This document shows, in pieces, positions 25,875 through 35,273 of a stretch of DNA of 64,000 nt. Numbering within the stretch: position 1 is the stretch's first letter; every line of letters begins with the position of its first letter. Made by a program: the position numbers and the translations under genes. Source of the DNA: CBDBCU01 sp965243185 (GTDB taxonomy: Bacteria; Chloroflexota; Dehalococcoidia; Lucifugimonadales; UBA3495); the NCBI GenBank assembly GCA_965243185.1, contig OZ251531.1, positions 2,728,001 to 2,792,000 on the forward strand, given 5' to 3'. The notes under the pieces were generated by a model that saw nothing but the letters and a program-made list of their open reading frames with translations, made no database searches and was not told the origin of the DNA.

Positions 25875-28800
25875 TTGAGCAGCCACGGACCGCAATTGAA
25901 CAAAGTTCTGGTAATCGGCTCCGGCCCCATCGTCATCGGTCAAGCCGCCGAGTTTGACTACGCCGGCACCCAAGCCTGCAAAGCCCTGCGGGAGGAGGGA
26001 GTAGGCACCGTTCTGGTCAACTCCAACCCGGCTACTATTATGACCGACCGGGACATTGCCGACCATGTTTATATCGAACCCCTGACGGTAGAGGTCATCG
26101 AGCGCATCATTCAACGGGAACAACCGCAGGGTATCCTCCCCACCCTCGGCGGCCAGACCGGGTTGAACTTGGCCGTGGCCTTGGCCGACGCCGGCATCCT
26201 GGAGCGGTACAATGTCCGTCTGCTCGGCACTCCTTTGGAAACTATCCGCAAGTCCGAGGATAGAGAGTATTTCCGTAACTTTCTCCACGACATCGGCGAA
26301 CCGGAGCCGCCGAATGTAACTGTGTCCACTCTTGATGCAGCCCGCGCCGTGGGCCGGGAAATGGGCTTGCCCCTGGTAGTGCGCCCCGCCTACACCCTCG
26401 GCGGCACCGGCGGCGGCATCGCCAACACTTGGTCGGAATTCGAGGACATCGTGCAAAGCGGCCTCGCTTCCAGCCCCATCTCCCAAGTGCTGCTCGAGCG
26501 TTCCCTGGTGGGCTGGAAGGAAGTGGAGTACGAAGTTATCCGGGACAGCGCGGACAACTGCATTACCGTTTGCAATATGGAGAACCTCGACCCTATGGGT
26601 TCCCATACCGGGGATAGTATCGTAGTTGCCCCCAGCCAGACGCTGACCGACAAAGAGTACCAGATGCTCCGCACCGCCAGTCTCAAAATCATTCGTGGCT
26701 TGGGCATTGAGGGCGGCTGCAACATCCAACTGGCATTGAACCCGCACCCGGAAGTGGCGGCGGTGATCCAATCGGACTGGCAGGCCGACTCGCCCTACTA
26801 TGTTATCGAAGTGAATCCCCGGGTCAGCCGCAGTTCGGCCTTGGCCAGCAAGGCTACCGGCTATCCCATCGCCCGGGTTTCGGCAAAAATCGCCGTGGGC
26901 AAGCGGCTGGACGAAATTACTAACGCCGTTACTGGAAAAACCGGCGCCGCCTTTGAGCCGGCACTGGATTATTGCGTAGTCAAAATCCCCCGTTGGCCCT
27001 TCGACAAATTCCCCCACGGCGACCGCCAGATTACTACCCAGATGAAAGCCACCGGGGAAGTGATGGCGATTGACCGTTCCTTTGAGGCCGCCCTGCAAAA
27101 GGCGACCCGTTCTCTGGAAATTGGCAACCGCACTTTGCTTTGGGAAGCTTTGCCCGATACCGGAGAGGGCGCCGTTTCGGAAATCGCGGAAACCGGGGCG
27201 GCGGCCGCTCCCGCTAACCTGTTGGCGCCCAATGACCTGCGCTTGTGGGCAATGATTGCCGCTTTGCGCCGCAACACCCCAGCGGCCGACTTGGTGCGGG
27301 ATACCTATATTGACCCTTGGTTTGTCAGCGCCTTGGAGCGGATTGTAGGAATGGAGCGGCGGTTGCTGTCGGAAACGCTGACCCCGGAACTGCTGTACCG
27401 GGCCAAGCGGCTGGGCTTTTCCGACCGGCAGGTTGGCACCTTGGCCGATATGCTGCCGGAGCAGGTACGGGAATTGCGCCGCCGTTGGAACCTGCGTCCG
27501 GTGTATAAGATGGTGGATACCTGCGCCGCCGAGTTCGAGGCGATTACGCCCTACTACTACAGCACCTACGAGGAGGAAAACGAAGCTCCCGCCCTGCCCG
27601 GCAGCAAGGCGGTGGTTATCGGCAGCGGCCCCATCCGGATCGGGCAGGGCATCGAGTTTGACTATTGCAGCGTCCACGCCGCTTGGGCTTTGTCCGAAGC
27701 CGGCGTTGCCAGCGTGATGGTCAACTCCAACCCGGAAACGGTTTCCACGGACTTTGACACCAGCGACCGGCTCTATTTTGAGCCGCTGGATGAGGAAGCC
27801 GTGCGGGATGTCATTGACAATGAAACTATTGACGACCGGCCGCCGCCCTCGGTAGTCCAGTTCGGCGGACAGACCGCCATCAACCTGTCCCAATCCCTGG
27901 CCCACGCCGGGCTGCCGATTCTGGGTTCCAGCGCGGAAGCGATTGATGTCGCCTCCGACCGGCAGAAGTTCGAGGAGTTTCTCTCCCGGTTGGGCATCCC
28001 CCAGCCGCCGGGGGCGTCGGTGACTTCGGTGTCGGAAGCCTTGCAGGTAGCCCAGAATATCGGCTACCCGGTAGTGGTGCGCCCCAGCTATGTGCTGGGC
28101 GGCCGGGCTATGGAAATCGTCCAGAACGCTACTGAATTGGTGCGTTACCTGACGGCGGCCACGGAAGTAACCCCGGATAAGCGGGTACTGGTCGACCACT
28201 ATATGGAGGGCAAAGAGTGTGAGGTGGATGCCATCTGCGACGGGGAGCAGGTCTTAATCCCGGGCATTATGGAACATATCGAGCGGGCCGGCGTCCACAG
28301 CGGCGACTCAATGGCTATCTATCCGGGCTTGAACCTGACCGAGGCGGAAGTGGATACCTTGGTTGACTACACTACCCGCATCGGCTTGGCTATGGGCGTA
28401 CGGGGGTTAATGAACATTCAGTTCGTCATTCAGGGCGGCAGCGCCTACCGCAGCCCCCACGCCGGCGTTGACGATTCCACCGCTACCACCGTCTACATCA
28501 TCGAAGTCAACCCCCGGGGCAGCCGCACCATCCCTTTTATCTCCAAAGTCACCGGCGTCCCGGTGGCCCGCTTGGCGACGCGGGTAATGCTGGGGCAGAC
28601 TTTGGCCGAATTGGGCTACTCCGGCGGCTTGTGGCCCCGCCAGAAACTGGCCGCCATCAAAGCCCCGGTCTTTTCAATGTCCAAGCTGGTTGGCGTCGAT
28701 TCCTACCTCGGCCCGGAAATGAAATCCACCGGGGAAGTGATGGGCATTGACCGGGATTTTCCCAACGCCCTCTCCAAGGCGTTGATTGCGGCCAACTTGA

Positions 28801-29219
28801 GCCTGAAACCGGGCAGCGGCGTGCTTTTGAGCATTGCCGACCCGCACAAAGCCGAGTCTCTGGTAGTAATGCGGGAACTGCTGGCCGCCGGCTGCCGTTT
28901 GTACGCTACCGAAGGGACGGCGGCCACCATTGCCGCCACCGGGATGCCGGTTACGATGATAACCAAGCGGCTGAATGAGGGACATCCCAATGTGGTCGAT
29001 GTGATTAACGATGGCACCGTCGGGGCGGTGATCAACACCTTGTCCGGGGACACTTCGGCGTTGCGGGACGGATTTTATATCCGCCGGGCGGCGGTGGAGC
29101 GGCGGATACCCTGCTTTACTTCCCTGGATACGGCCCGGGCGGCGGTGGAGTGTCTGCTGATGGAGCAGGGCAACTACGACATCCGGCAGATTGACGCTTA
29201 CTTGGAACCGTCCGGCTGA
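25875..29219 (+). CDS. carB: Carbamoyl phosphate synthase large subunit
   Basis: CarB makes carbamoyl phosphate from bicarbonate, two ATP and ammonia from CarA. The 1114-residue protein has the two homologous halves of the family: KVLVIGSGPIVIGQAAEFDY at the start and VVIGSGPIRIGQGIEFDY near residue 575, each followed by an ATP-grasp domain with RPAYTLGGTGGG and RPSYVLGGRAMEIV. The C-terminal allosteric domain contains LYATEGTAATIAATG. I chose TTG 25875, which has GGAGG upstream, over TTG 25830. The 3' end is 10 bases from the end of a convergent ornithine cyclodeaminase-like gene. Confidence 0.97.
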   Translation: MSSHGPQLNKVLVIGSGPIVIGQAAEFDYAGTQACKALREEGVGTVLVNSNPATIMTDRDIADHVYIEPLTVEVIERIIQREQPQGILPTLGGQTGLNLAVALADAGILERYNVRLLGTPLETIRKSEDREYFRNFLHDIGEPEPPNVTVSTLDAARAVGREMGLPLVVRPAYTLGGTGGGIANTWSEFEDIVQSGLASSPISQVLLERSLVGWKEVEYEVIRDSADNCITVCNMENLDPMGSHTGDSIVVAPSQTLTDKEYQMLRTASLKIIRGLGIEGGCNIQLALNPHPEVAAVIQSDWQADSPYYVIEVNPRVSRSSALASKATGYPIARVSAKIAVGKRLDEITNAVTGKTGAAFEPALDYCVVKIPRWPFDKFPHGDRQITTQMKATGEVMAIDRSFEAALQKATRSLEIGNRTLLWEALPDTGEGAVSEIAETGAAAAPANLLAPNDLRLWAMIAALRRNTPAADLVRDTYIDPWFVSALERIVGMERRLLSETLTPELLYRAKRLGFSDRQVGTLADMLPEQVRELRRRWNLRPVYKMVDTCAAEFEAITPYYYSTYEEENEAPALPGSKAVVIGSGPIRIGQGIEFDYCSVHAAWALSEAGVASVMVNSNPETVSTDFDTSDRLYFEPLDEEAVRDVIDNETIDDRPPPSVVQFGGQTAINLSQSLAHAGLPILGSSAEAIDVASDRQKFEEFLSRLGIPQPPGASVTSVSEALQVAQNIGYPVVVRPSYVLGGRAMEIVQNATELVRYLTAATEVTPDKRVLVDHYMEGKECEVDAICDGEQVLIPGIMEHIERAGVHSGDSMAIYPGLNLTEAEVDTLVDYTTRIGLAMGVRGLMNIQFVIQGGSAYRSPHAGVDDSTATTVYIIEVNPRGSRTIPFISKVTGVPVARLATRVMLGQTLAELGYSGGLWPRQKLAAIKAPVFSMSKLVGVDSYLGPEMKSTGEVMGIDRDFPNALSKALIAANLSLKPGSGVLLSIADPHKAESLVVMRELLAAGCRLYATEGTAATIAATGMPVTMITKRLNEGHPNVVDVINDGTVGAVINTLSGDTSALRDGFYIRRAAVERRIPCFTSLDTARAAVECLLMEQGNYDIRQIDAYLEPSG

Positions 29220-29229
29220 TTATTCCCGG

Positions 29230-30183
29230 CTACCACTCCATTTCCATACCGATGCCTTTAGCTTTGGCCCGGTCGTAGGCCAGTTTGGCGGCGGCGACAT
29301 CGGCAACCCCGGTGCCCATCATTTTGGCGTAGATGATTTGCTCCGGGTTGTCCCGTCCTGCCGTCTTGCCGGCGACCACATAGCGCAGTTCCTGCAACTG
29401 ACTCCATTGCAGGATACCCCGGTCAACGGCGGCGGCCACATCCCCCACTTCCAGCGGCGCTTGTTCCACCGCGTCGACGAACAACTTATCGGCGCGGGTC
29501 AGCGCGTCGTCATCCACTTCCCGGGCGCGCCAAGTGGTCGGCCCGGCCCCGATAACCGTTGCTCCCGCTTTCAGGTTTTCACCGGCCAGTACCGGCTCCA
29601 TCGTAGCGGCGATACAGATGACAATATCGCTGTCGGCAACGGCGGCCGCGCTGCTGGCCACGGCTCGCACCGGCAATCCCAGAGAATCAGTCATTGCGGC
29701 GGCAAAGGCTTCCCGCCGTTCCGGGGTACGGCTGTAGGCGCGAATTTCCTGGATGTTGCGTACCTTACAGACCGCTTCGAGTTGGGTCGGGGCTTGGTAG
29801 CCGGCGCCGATAATGGCCACGGTGGCGGCGTCAGGGTTGGACAAATACTTGACCGCCAAGCCGGTAGTAGCCCCGGTTCGCAGCTGCCCCAACCGGTTGG
29901 CTTGGGTGTAGCAGAGCAGCGCGCCGGTGGCGGCGTCATAGACGCTGACCTGAAAGGAATACTTGCCTTGAACCACGGTGTAGGTTTTGACGCCGAGGAC
30001 GCCGGCATAGAACAGCCCGCCGCCCATCACCGACAACATCCCGCTCGGGGCGATAATTTTGCGCCGGGTCAAGTTCATCGCCGCGCCTTGCCCGAACTGC
30101 CGCTGCATCTCCTCGATAGCGGTCAGCATATCGTCCATCGTAACGGCTTGGTTCACTTCCTCGTCCCGGAGAAACAAGGCCAT
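29230..30183 (-). CDS. Ornithine cyclodeaminase / mu-crystallin family protein
   Basis: This 317-residue protein belongs to the ornithine cyclodeaminase/mu-crystallin family of NAD(P)-dependent enzymes. The N-terminal part has NLTRRKIIAPSGMLSVMGG and GVKTYTV, and the Rossmann domain has TVAIIGAGYQAPTQLEAVC. Members include ornithine cyclodeaminase, alanine dehydrogenase and ketimine reductases, and the sequence alone does not decide between them. Neighbours give no pathway hint: carB ends convergently and an MFS transporter lies 124 bases upstream on the same strand. Confidence 0.85.
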   Translation of the reverse strand: MALFLRDEEVNQAVTMDDMLTAIEEMQRQFGQGAAMNLTRRKIIAPSGMLSVMGGGLFYAGVLGVKTYTVVQGKYSFQVSVYDAATGALLCYTQANRLGQLRTGATTGLAVKYLSNPDAATVAIIGAGYQAPTQLEAVCKVRNIQEIRAYSRTPERREAFAAAMTDSLGLPVRAVASSAAAVADSDIVICIAATMEPVLAGENLKAGATVIGAGPTTWRAREVDDDALTRADKLFVDAVEQAPLEVGDVAAAVDRGILQWSQLQELRYVVAGKTAGRDNPEQIIYAKMMGTGVADVAAAKLAYDRAKAKGIGMEMEW

Positions 30184-30307
30184 CTCTGCTTACCTCTTTC
30201 TATTTTCGGTTGGTTTCGGATCTGGATAGGGAAGTAGTTGGATTAGTGTAACCGGTTGCGGGGATTGTGGCAAAAGCCGGTTAGTCAGCAACGCGCTGAT
30301 GGCAAGG

Positions 30308-31852
30308 CTACCCGTCGCCGCCGGGCTGCGGAGCCGGGGCCGCCCGCCGCCCCGGACGCTGCGGCGTCGCCGGCGTCCGTTGAAACATTGCTACTATGCT
30401 GCCGGCAATCATTATCCAGACCACGGTCAGGGCGGAAATCTGAAAGCCGGACAAGTAGTAAGGTTGGGCGGCGGCGGGAGACATCAGGTCAATAGCCACC
30501 GGCAAGGCCAAACCCAGCACCGTGGCGCTGACCGTGGTGCCAATGGAATGGCCCATTTGCCGAGTGGTTTCCAACATCCCGGAGGCAAAGCTGCGGTTTT
30601 CCGGCAGGCTGTTCATCACCGTGGCGTTGTTGGGGGAATTGAACAAGTTGGAGCCAACCGCGATCGGCAGCAGCAGTATCGGCAAGGCCCAAATCGGCAC
30701 ATTGTCGGCGAAAAAGCCGGCCAGAAAGAAACCGGCGGCAATCATCAGCAGGGAGCCGGGACGCAGCCAGCGGGGGTTGTAGCGGTCATGCACCCAGCCG
30801 CCCAGGGTAGGCAAGAACAATCCCATAAACTGATTGGGCAGCAACACCAAGGCGGCGATGATGGGGGCTTGCCCCAACCCGTTCTCGACCAGTATGGGTA
30901 TCAGCGTAGTAACGGCCAGCATCGACAGGTGAAAGGTAGTGTTGGTGAACAGGGCCATCGAAAAATACTTCTGCTTGAAGTAGCCGAAATCCACGAAGGG
31001 GTCGCTGCTGCGCTGCTGGATAACAAAGAACAGTGCCAGACAGGAGAGGAACAGCAGGTGCATCGGCAGGTGGTAGCTCAAGGCGTCCGGGGAGGTGAAA
31101 GATTCCGCGCCATCGTGGATGTGCAGCCCGGAAAGGATGAAAGCGCCGAGGGTAACTACCATCAACGCCGCCCCTAAGTAGTTGATGGAAACCCGTTTCA
31201 TCTCAGCGGCCGCCTGCTCGCCGTGATACTTCAGCAAGGGATAACTGCACCACAGCGCCAATAATCCGATGGGCAGGGAAGTGAGAAAGACCAGCCGCCA
31301 GCCCCAATTCAAGGCAAAGAATTGCAGGAAAATCCCGAACAGCCCCAAGCCAATCAGGGTGCCGAAGCGGGCGGCGACCACCGGCACGGCAAAGGCGCGG
31401 CCGCGCTCCTCGGCCGGGAACACCATAGCCAGGATGGCGTTGGAATTGGCGGTAATCAGCGCGCCGCCAATTCCGACGATGCCGCTCCAGAGAATCAACT
31501 GGTTGGGGGTAAAGGAGGTGGCGGACAGGACGCTGGCAACGGAAAGGATAATCGCGCCGATAAAATAGACGCGGACATGGCCGTATTTCTGCCCCAACCG
31601 GGCGGCCAGAAAGACGGTGCTGCCCAACAGCAGCAGCCGGATGACCACCATCCACGCGGCTTGGGCCACATCAATCTCAAAGTGCCTCGCCACCGACGGG
31701 ATGACCAGGGCAATGGGCATACTGGACAACTGCACCAGCAACTGGGTGGATGCCAAGCCAATCAGGGTTTCCCGCCGCTGCCGGTCGGTGCCCAGTTCCT
31801 TGAAATTGCCGATGACATTGAGCCGGCGCAGCATTAAACGGGCGAATTCCAA
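30308..31852 (-). CDS. MFS transporter, DHA2-like
   Basis: This 514-residue protein has about 14 hydrophobic segments, the number typical of the DHA2 drug:proton antiporter branch of the major facilitator superfamily. The first segments start QLLVQLSSMPIALVIPSVA, the loop between helices 2 and 3 has AARLGQKYGHVRVY (motif A-like), and PVVAARFGTLIGLGLFGIF follows. TTG 31852 has GGAGG four bases upstream; ATG 31834 is the alternative. It may export a drug or metabolite. The ferredoxin gene lies 94 bases upstream on the same strand. Confidence 0.88.
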   Translation of the reverse strand: MEFARLMLRRLNVIGNFKELGTDRQRRETLIGLASTQLLVQLSSMPIALVIPSVARHFEIDVAQAAWMVVIRLLLLGSTVFLAARLGQKYGHVRVYFIGAIILSVASVLSATSFTPNQLILWSGIVGIGGALITANSNAILAMVFPAEERGRAFAVPVVAARFGTLIGLGLFGIFLQFFALNWGWRLVFLTSLPIGLLALWCSYPLLKYHGEQAAAEMKRVSINYLGAALMVVTLGAFILSGLHIHDGAESFTSPDALSYHLPMHLLFLSCLALFFVIQQRSSDPFVDFGYFKQKYFSMALFTNTTFHLSMLAVTTLIPILVENGLGQAPIIAALVLLPNQFMGLFLPTLGGWVHDRYNPRWLRPGSLLMIAAGFFLAGFFADNVPIWALPILLLPIAVGSNLFNSPNNATVMNSLPENRSFASGMLETTRQMGHSIGTTVSATVLGLALPVAIDLMSPAAAQPYYLSGFQISALTVVWIMIAGSIVAMFQRTPATPQRPGRRAAPAPQPGGDG

Positions 31853-31946
31853 CCGGCCTCCTTATTGACGGGGACGCTTGCCGGACCCGCGGGTTGGGGC
31901 AGCCGGGTCGAGGGCAGCCGGCCCGGTGATGCAGAACGCCGGTCGG

Positions 31947-32189
31947 CTACTTGCGGAAAAAAGCCCGGTTTTTCTGCACATACTCCCGCCACTGACCGGG
32001 AACGCCGAACTCGTCAAAGATGGCGTTGACCGGGCAGGCCGACTCGCAGTAGGCGCAATCGATGCAGTCATCCGGGTTGATGAAATACATCTCCGCGTCA
32101 TCGGTGGTGTGGATGCAGTCCACCGGGCAGACTTCGACGCAAGAGGCGTCTTTGACCCCGATGCAGGGTTCGGTTATTACGAAAGGCAT
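31947..32189 (-). CDS. Ferredoxin with two iron-sulfur clusters
   Basis: This 80-residue ferredoxin carries small soluble electron-transfer clusters. The first half reads PCIGVKDASCVEVCPVDCIH, the second CIDCAYCESACPVNAIF. The spacing of the first site (C, seven residues, C, three, CP) is that of seven-iron FdxA ferredoxins, which combine a [3Fe-4S] and a [4Fe-4S] cluster. The second site is a standard [4Fe-4S] motif. ATG 32189 has GGAAAGG upstream. It is divergent from a LysR-type regulator across an AT-rich spacer. Confidence 0.93.
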   Translation of the reverse strand: MPFVITEPCIGVKDASCVEVCPVDCIHTTDDAEMYFINPDDCIDCAYCESACPVNAIFDEFGVPGQWREYVQKNRAFFRK

Positions 32190-32276
32190 CAGTCCCTTTC
32201 CTCCCGGACGGTGGAGACCAAGGCCACTGTTCCGGTATCCGGGGGCGCGGTTGCGCCCTTGTCCTCAGGTAATGTA

Positions 32277-32347
32277 ATTCTCAATAGACTTAACTATTTT
32301 GTCAAGTGATATTGCTTAATATATTATATCTATGTTATATATATTAA
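32277..32347. promoter_or_regulatory. Divergent control region, ferredoxin promoter and AT-rich palindrome
   Basis: For the ferredoxin, minus-strand TTGACA (32305-32300) and GAGAAT (32282-32277) are 17 bases apart. Next to it, 32316-32347 is an AT-only imperfect palindrome: TTAATATATTATAT, five bases, then TTATATATATTAA. This stands out in a GC-rich genome and fits a LysR-type operator shared by both genes. Confidence 0.5.
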
Positions 32348-32373
32348 ATCCTGTCTTGAGGTTGCGCTCCCCG

Positions 32374-33336
32374 ATGGAACTGCGGGAAATTATCAGCTTT
32401 TACCATGTGGCCCGTCTGCACAGCGTTTCCAAGGCGGCCCGGCGGCTGGAATTGGGCCAGCCGACGGTGACCACCCATCTGCGAAAACTGGAGGACGAGT
32501 TCGGCATTACCCTCTTTGACCGCATCAAGCGCCCCATCCAGCTGACTTCCGAAGGGCATATCTTTATGGAGTTGATAACTCCCATTGTCGAGTCGGTGGA
32601 CACGCTGAAAACCCAGATGGACTACACCGAGCGGCGGGGTTCTCTGCATATCGGCGCTTACCCGGACCTGGTTACTCACCACCTGCCCCGGCCCATCCAG
32701 TCTTTTCTGGGCTTTTACCCCGATGTCCGCTTGCAGTTGATGGCCCGTTCCTACGCCAGCCTGATTCAACTGGTTAAGTCCGGGGAGTTGGACTTGGCGA
32801 TTTGCTCGCCGCCGCTGGCCGATGAGCCGTCCCTGGCTTTTTCGGAGCTGTTCAGCTACAGCGTGGTTTTGCTGACGCCGCCGGGACATCAGCTTTTGCA
32901 GAAACACCCCATCGGCCTTAATGACATCGCCAACTGGCCGCTCATCCTCTCCAGCCCGGAGAGTTTGACTCGGCGCAACTTGGAGCAGGCGTTCAAGGAT
33001 AACGGCATCAGCTTTGATGTGGTACTAGCCGTGGACCATGCCGAATCCGTCAAACAGTATGTGGAAATCGGTATGGGCGTCGCCATTGGCAACGACTTTA
33101 CCCTGCATCCGGAAGACCACGATAAGCTGGGCGTAGTTTCCCTGGGGCATATTTTCCCGTCGTCAGTGATTGGGGTCTGCACGCTCAAAGGCAAGTTCTT
33201 GGGCCGGGCCGTGCGGAACTTTATCGACACCCTAGTCGAGCATCTCAGCGATTTCCAAGTCCACTTGGAGGAATGGGAAACGCCGCATCCTGATGGTGCT
33301 GGAAAACCCTCCGGGCTGGTCAGCGTGGGGGACTGA
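32374..33336 (+). CDS. LysR-type transcriptional regulator
   Basis: This 320-residue protein has the LysR N-terminal helix-turn-helix (ISFYHVARLHSVSKAARRLE, then QPTVTTHLRKLEDEFG) and a periplasmic-binding-like effector domain from about residue 90 (GSLHIGAYPDLVTHHLPRPI). The second domain resembles CysB and CbbR-type relatives, so the inducer may be a small anion or metabolite; this is a guess. ATG 32374 fits the family start, while an upstream in-frame ATG at 32332 would add 14 residues with no homology. It is divergent from the ferredoxin gene, which it may control. Confidence 0.9.
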   Translation: MELREIISFYHVARLHSVSKAARRLELGQPTVTTHLRKLEDEFGITLFDRIKRPIQLTSEGHIFMELITPIVESVDTLKTQMDYTERRGSLHIGAYPDLVTHHLPRPIQSFLGFYPDVRLQLMARSYASLIQLVKSGELDLAICSPPLADEPSLAFSELFSYSVVLLTPPGHQLLQKHPIGLNDIANWPLILSSPESLTRRNLEQAFKDNGISFDVVLAVDHAESVKQYVEIGMGVAIGNDFTLHPEDHDKLGVVSLGHIFPSSVIGVCTLKGKFLGRAVRNFIDTLVEHLSDFQVHLEEWETPHPDGAGKPSGLVSVGD

Positions 33337-33378
33337 CCGGTTTTAGCCCGGAAAGTTCGCGAACCCTTTGACCGAATG

Positions 33379-33412
33379 CGCCCCGGAACGGTAATTCCGG
33401 GGCGTTGTTTTC
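33379..33412 (+). terminator. Intrinsic terminator after the LysR gene
   Basis: CGCCCCGGAA (33379-33388) pairs with TTCCGGGGCG (33395-33404), followed by TTGTTTTC. It also closes the convergent DUF951 gene. Confidence 0.85.
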
Positions 33413-33623
33413 AAGCAGTGTCCGCAACGCTGCCGGCGGATTTGCTGATAACTTCCCGCACCCGCCGCTCCAAGTAGGGACGGGGTAGCATTACATAGTG
33501 GCGGCACTTCAGGCATTGGATACCGATGTCCGCCCCCAAACGATAGACTTGCCACCGGTAACTGCCGCAGGGGTGGGCTTTTTTCATCCGCACTTCGTCG
33601 CCGATATGCAGGTTCAGAGCCAT
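33411..33623 (-). CDS. DUF951 family protein
   Basis: This 70-residue protein matches DUF951, small basic proteins with a zinc-ribbon-like pair of cysteines. Visible family elements are HIGDEVRMKKAHPCGSYRWQ, VYRLGADIGIQCLKC and YVMLPRPYLERRV. The function is not known. It overlaps the end of pyrF by 10 bases, so the two are translated from one message. Confidence 0.9.
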   Translation of the reverse strand: MALNLHIGDEVRMKKAHPCGSYRWQVYRLGADIGIQCLKCRHYVMLPRPYLERRVREVISKSAGSVADTA

Positions 33624-34450
33624 CCCTTTCCCTCAGCGTCCAGTAGGGCATTGATGGCGTCCCGCAGGTCAGCGGCGGCGCGGCCGGCGGCCGCGGCATA
33701 GTCGGGTCCGGCCGATGCGTAGATAATGCTGCGGGAAGCGTTGATGATGGCGCGGCGGCCGCGGTGGTCGATGCCGTTGCGGATGGCGGCGGCCAAATCG
33801 CCGCCTTGCGCGCCAACGCCGGGGATGAGCAGGGGCAAGTCCGGGCAGGTTTTTCGGACGGCGGCCAACTGCTCCGGGACGGTAGCGCCGACAACCAAGC
33901 CCAAGTTGCCGCGCTGATTCCAGTCCATAGCGGCTTGAGCCAAGTGTTCATAGACCGGGATATTGCCATAAGACGACACCACGGTCAAATCTTGCAAGTC
34001 GGCCGCGCCGGGGTTGGAGCCGCGGCACCAGAGAAAGACGCCCCGGGTATCATCCTCGAGGAAAGGCAGTACCGCATCGGCGCCGCCCCAAGGGTTCACT
34101 GTAACGGCGTCAAAATCCCAGACTTGAAACATTGCCCGGGCGTAGGCCGCGGCAGAAGGTCCAATGTCGCCGCGCTTGGCATCGCCAATCAGCAGCACCG
34201 CCGGGGCCGCCTGCCGTATGTAGTCGATAGTGGACGCCAAGGTTTGCAATCCCGGCAGCCCCATCGCCTCGTAGAAAGACAGGTTGGGCTTGTAGGCGCA
34301 CACCAAGTCCCGGGTAGCGTCAACTATCGCCCGGTTAAACTCTGCCGCATCCGACACCGGCAACCGGGACGGCTCCGGGTCTAGCCCCACGCATACCAGA
34401 CTCTCGTTGACCGCCGCCGCCCGCTCCAGCCTTTCTAGATAGCTAGGCAT
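33614..34450 (-). CDS. pyrF: Orotidine 5'-phosphate decarboxylase
   Basis: PyrF removes the carboxyl group of OMP to form UMP, the last step of the pathway. The 278-residue protein is the longer type 2 form: LVCVGLDPEPSRLP, YKPNLSFYEAMG, LLIGDAKRGDIGPSAAAYA with the catalytic Asp-Lys-Asp set, and LIPGVGAQGGD for phosphate binding. ATG 34450 has GGGGAGG before it. An open frame upstream to 34834 is antisense to sfsA and not coding. The gene is outside the main pyr operon, and no PyrR-type leader was seen here. Confidence 0.96.
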   Translation of the reverse strand: MPSYLERLERAAAVNESLVCVGLDPEPSRLPVSDAAEFNRAIVDATRDLVCAYKPNLSFYEAMGLPGLQTLASTIDYIRQAAPAVLLIGDAKRGDIGPSAAAYARAMFQVWDFDAVTVNPWGGADAVLPFLEDDTRGVFLWCRGSNPGAADLQDLTVVSSYGNIPVYEHLAQAAMDWNQRGNLGLVVGATVPEQLAAVRKTCPDLPLLIPGVGAQGGDLAAAIRNGIDHRGRRAIINASRSIIYASAGPDYAAAAGRAAADLRDAINALLDAEGKGWL

Positions 34451-34583
34451 AAAACCTCCCCCTTTCGTTGCGCCCATTATAGCCCGGCGGTGGCAGGCTA
34501 CGCTATTGATGGCAGCCGGTTTGCCAGGGTTAGCGGCGATTGCTACTATTGACGGCAATTCTCGACTCTGATTAGAGGCCGCC

Positions 34584-35273
34584 GTGAAACTCCATCCCCA
34601 ACTGGTCGAAGCCCGCTTTCTAACCCGGCTGAACCGCTTTGCCGCTTTAGTGGAAATGGAAGGGCAGGAAGTGATGGTGCATATTGCCAACTCGGGGCGG
34701 ATGCGGGAACTGCTGGTGTCGGGCCGCCGTTTGCTGCTGACCCCGGCGGCCGGGGAACATCGCAAAACCCGGTTTGACTTGTCACTGGTGGACTTGGGGA
34801 CAACGCTGGTTTCGGCGGACACCCGGCTACCCAACGGGTTGGTGGCGGAAGCGTTGGCTGAAGGTCAGTTGCCGCAATTTATAGAATATCCCGAACTGCG
34901 GCGGGAAGTGCGCTACGGTGAAAGCCGGCTGGATTTCCTGCTGGACGGGCCGGGCGGGCGATGCTACGGAGAAGTCAAATCGGTAACCCTCGTAGTGGAT
35001 GGAATCGGTCTGTTCCCGGACGCTCCCACCATTCGCGGCGTAAAGCACCTCAAAGAACTGTCCCGCGCTGTAGCCGAAGGATACCGGGCGGCGGTGGTGT
35101 TTGTAGTGCAGCGGGCTGATGCCGTTGCAATGTCCCCCAATGACGCCGCCGACCCGGACTTTGGCGCGGCCCTGCGCGCCGCCCAAGCCGCCGGGGTCGA
35201 AGTCTATGCCTACAACTGCGCGGTGTATCCCTCTGAAATACGCTTGGCGTCCCCCCTGCCGATAAAGCTATGA
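34584..35273 (+). CDS. sfsA: DNA/RNA nuclease SfsA
   Basis: SfsA proteins were first named for sugar fermentation stimulation and are now seen as nucleases with a PD-(D/E)xK-like core. The 229-residue protein has ARFLTRLNRFAALVEMEGQE, HIANSGRMRELLVSG, LRREVRYGESRLDFLLDG and RCYGEVKSVTLV, with the Asp, Glu and Lys of the active site. GTG 34584 is the start. Its last four bases (ATGA) overlap the start of the endonuclease III-like gene, so the pair is translationally coupled and probably acts in DNA repair. Confidence 0.93.
   Translation: MKLHPQLVEARFLTRLNRFAALVEMEGQEVMVHIANSGRMRELLVSGRRLLLTPAAGEHRKTRFDLSLVDLGTTLVSADTRLPNGLVAEALAEGQLPQFIEYPELRREVRYGESRLDFLLDGPGGRCYGEVKSVTLVVDGIGLFPDAPTIRGVKHLKELSRAVAEGYRAAVVFVVQRADAVAMSPNDAADPDFGAALRAAQAAGVEVYAYNCAVYPSEIRLASPLPIKL

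Noticed and set aside
25674..28199. Long open frame of 841 codons on the minus strand
   Set aside because: It lies antisense within carB, whose protein is unmistakable; the antisense translation shows no family features and reflects GC-rich codon structure.
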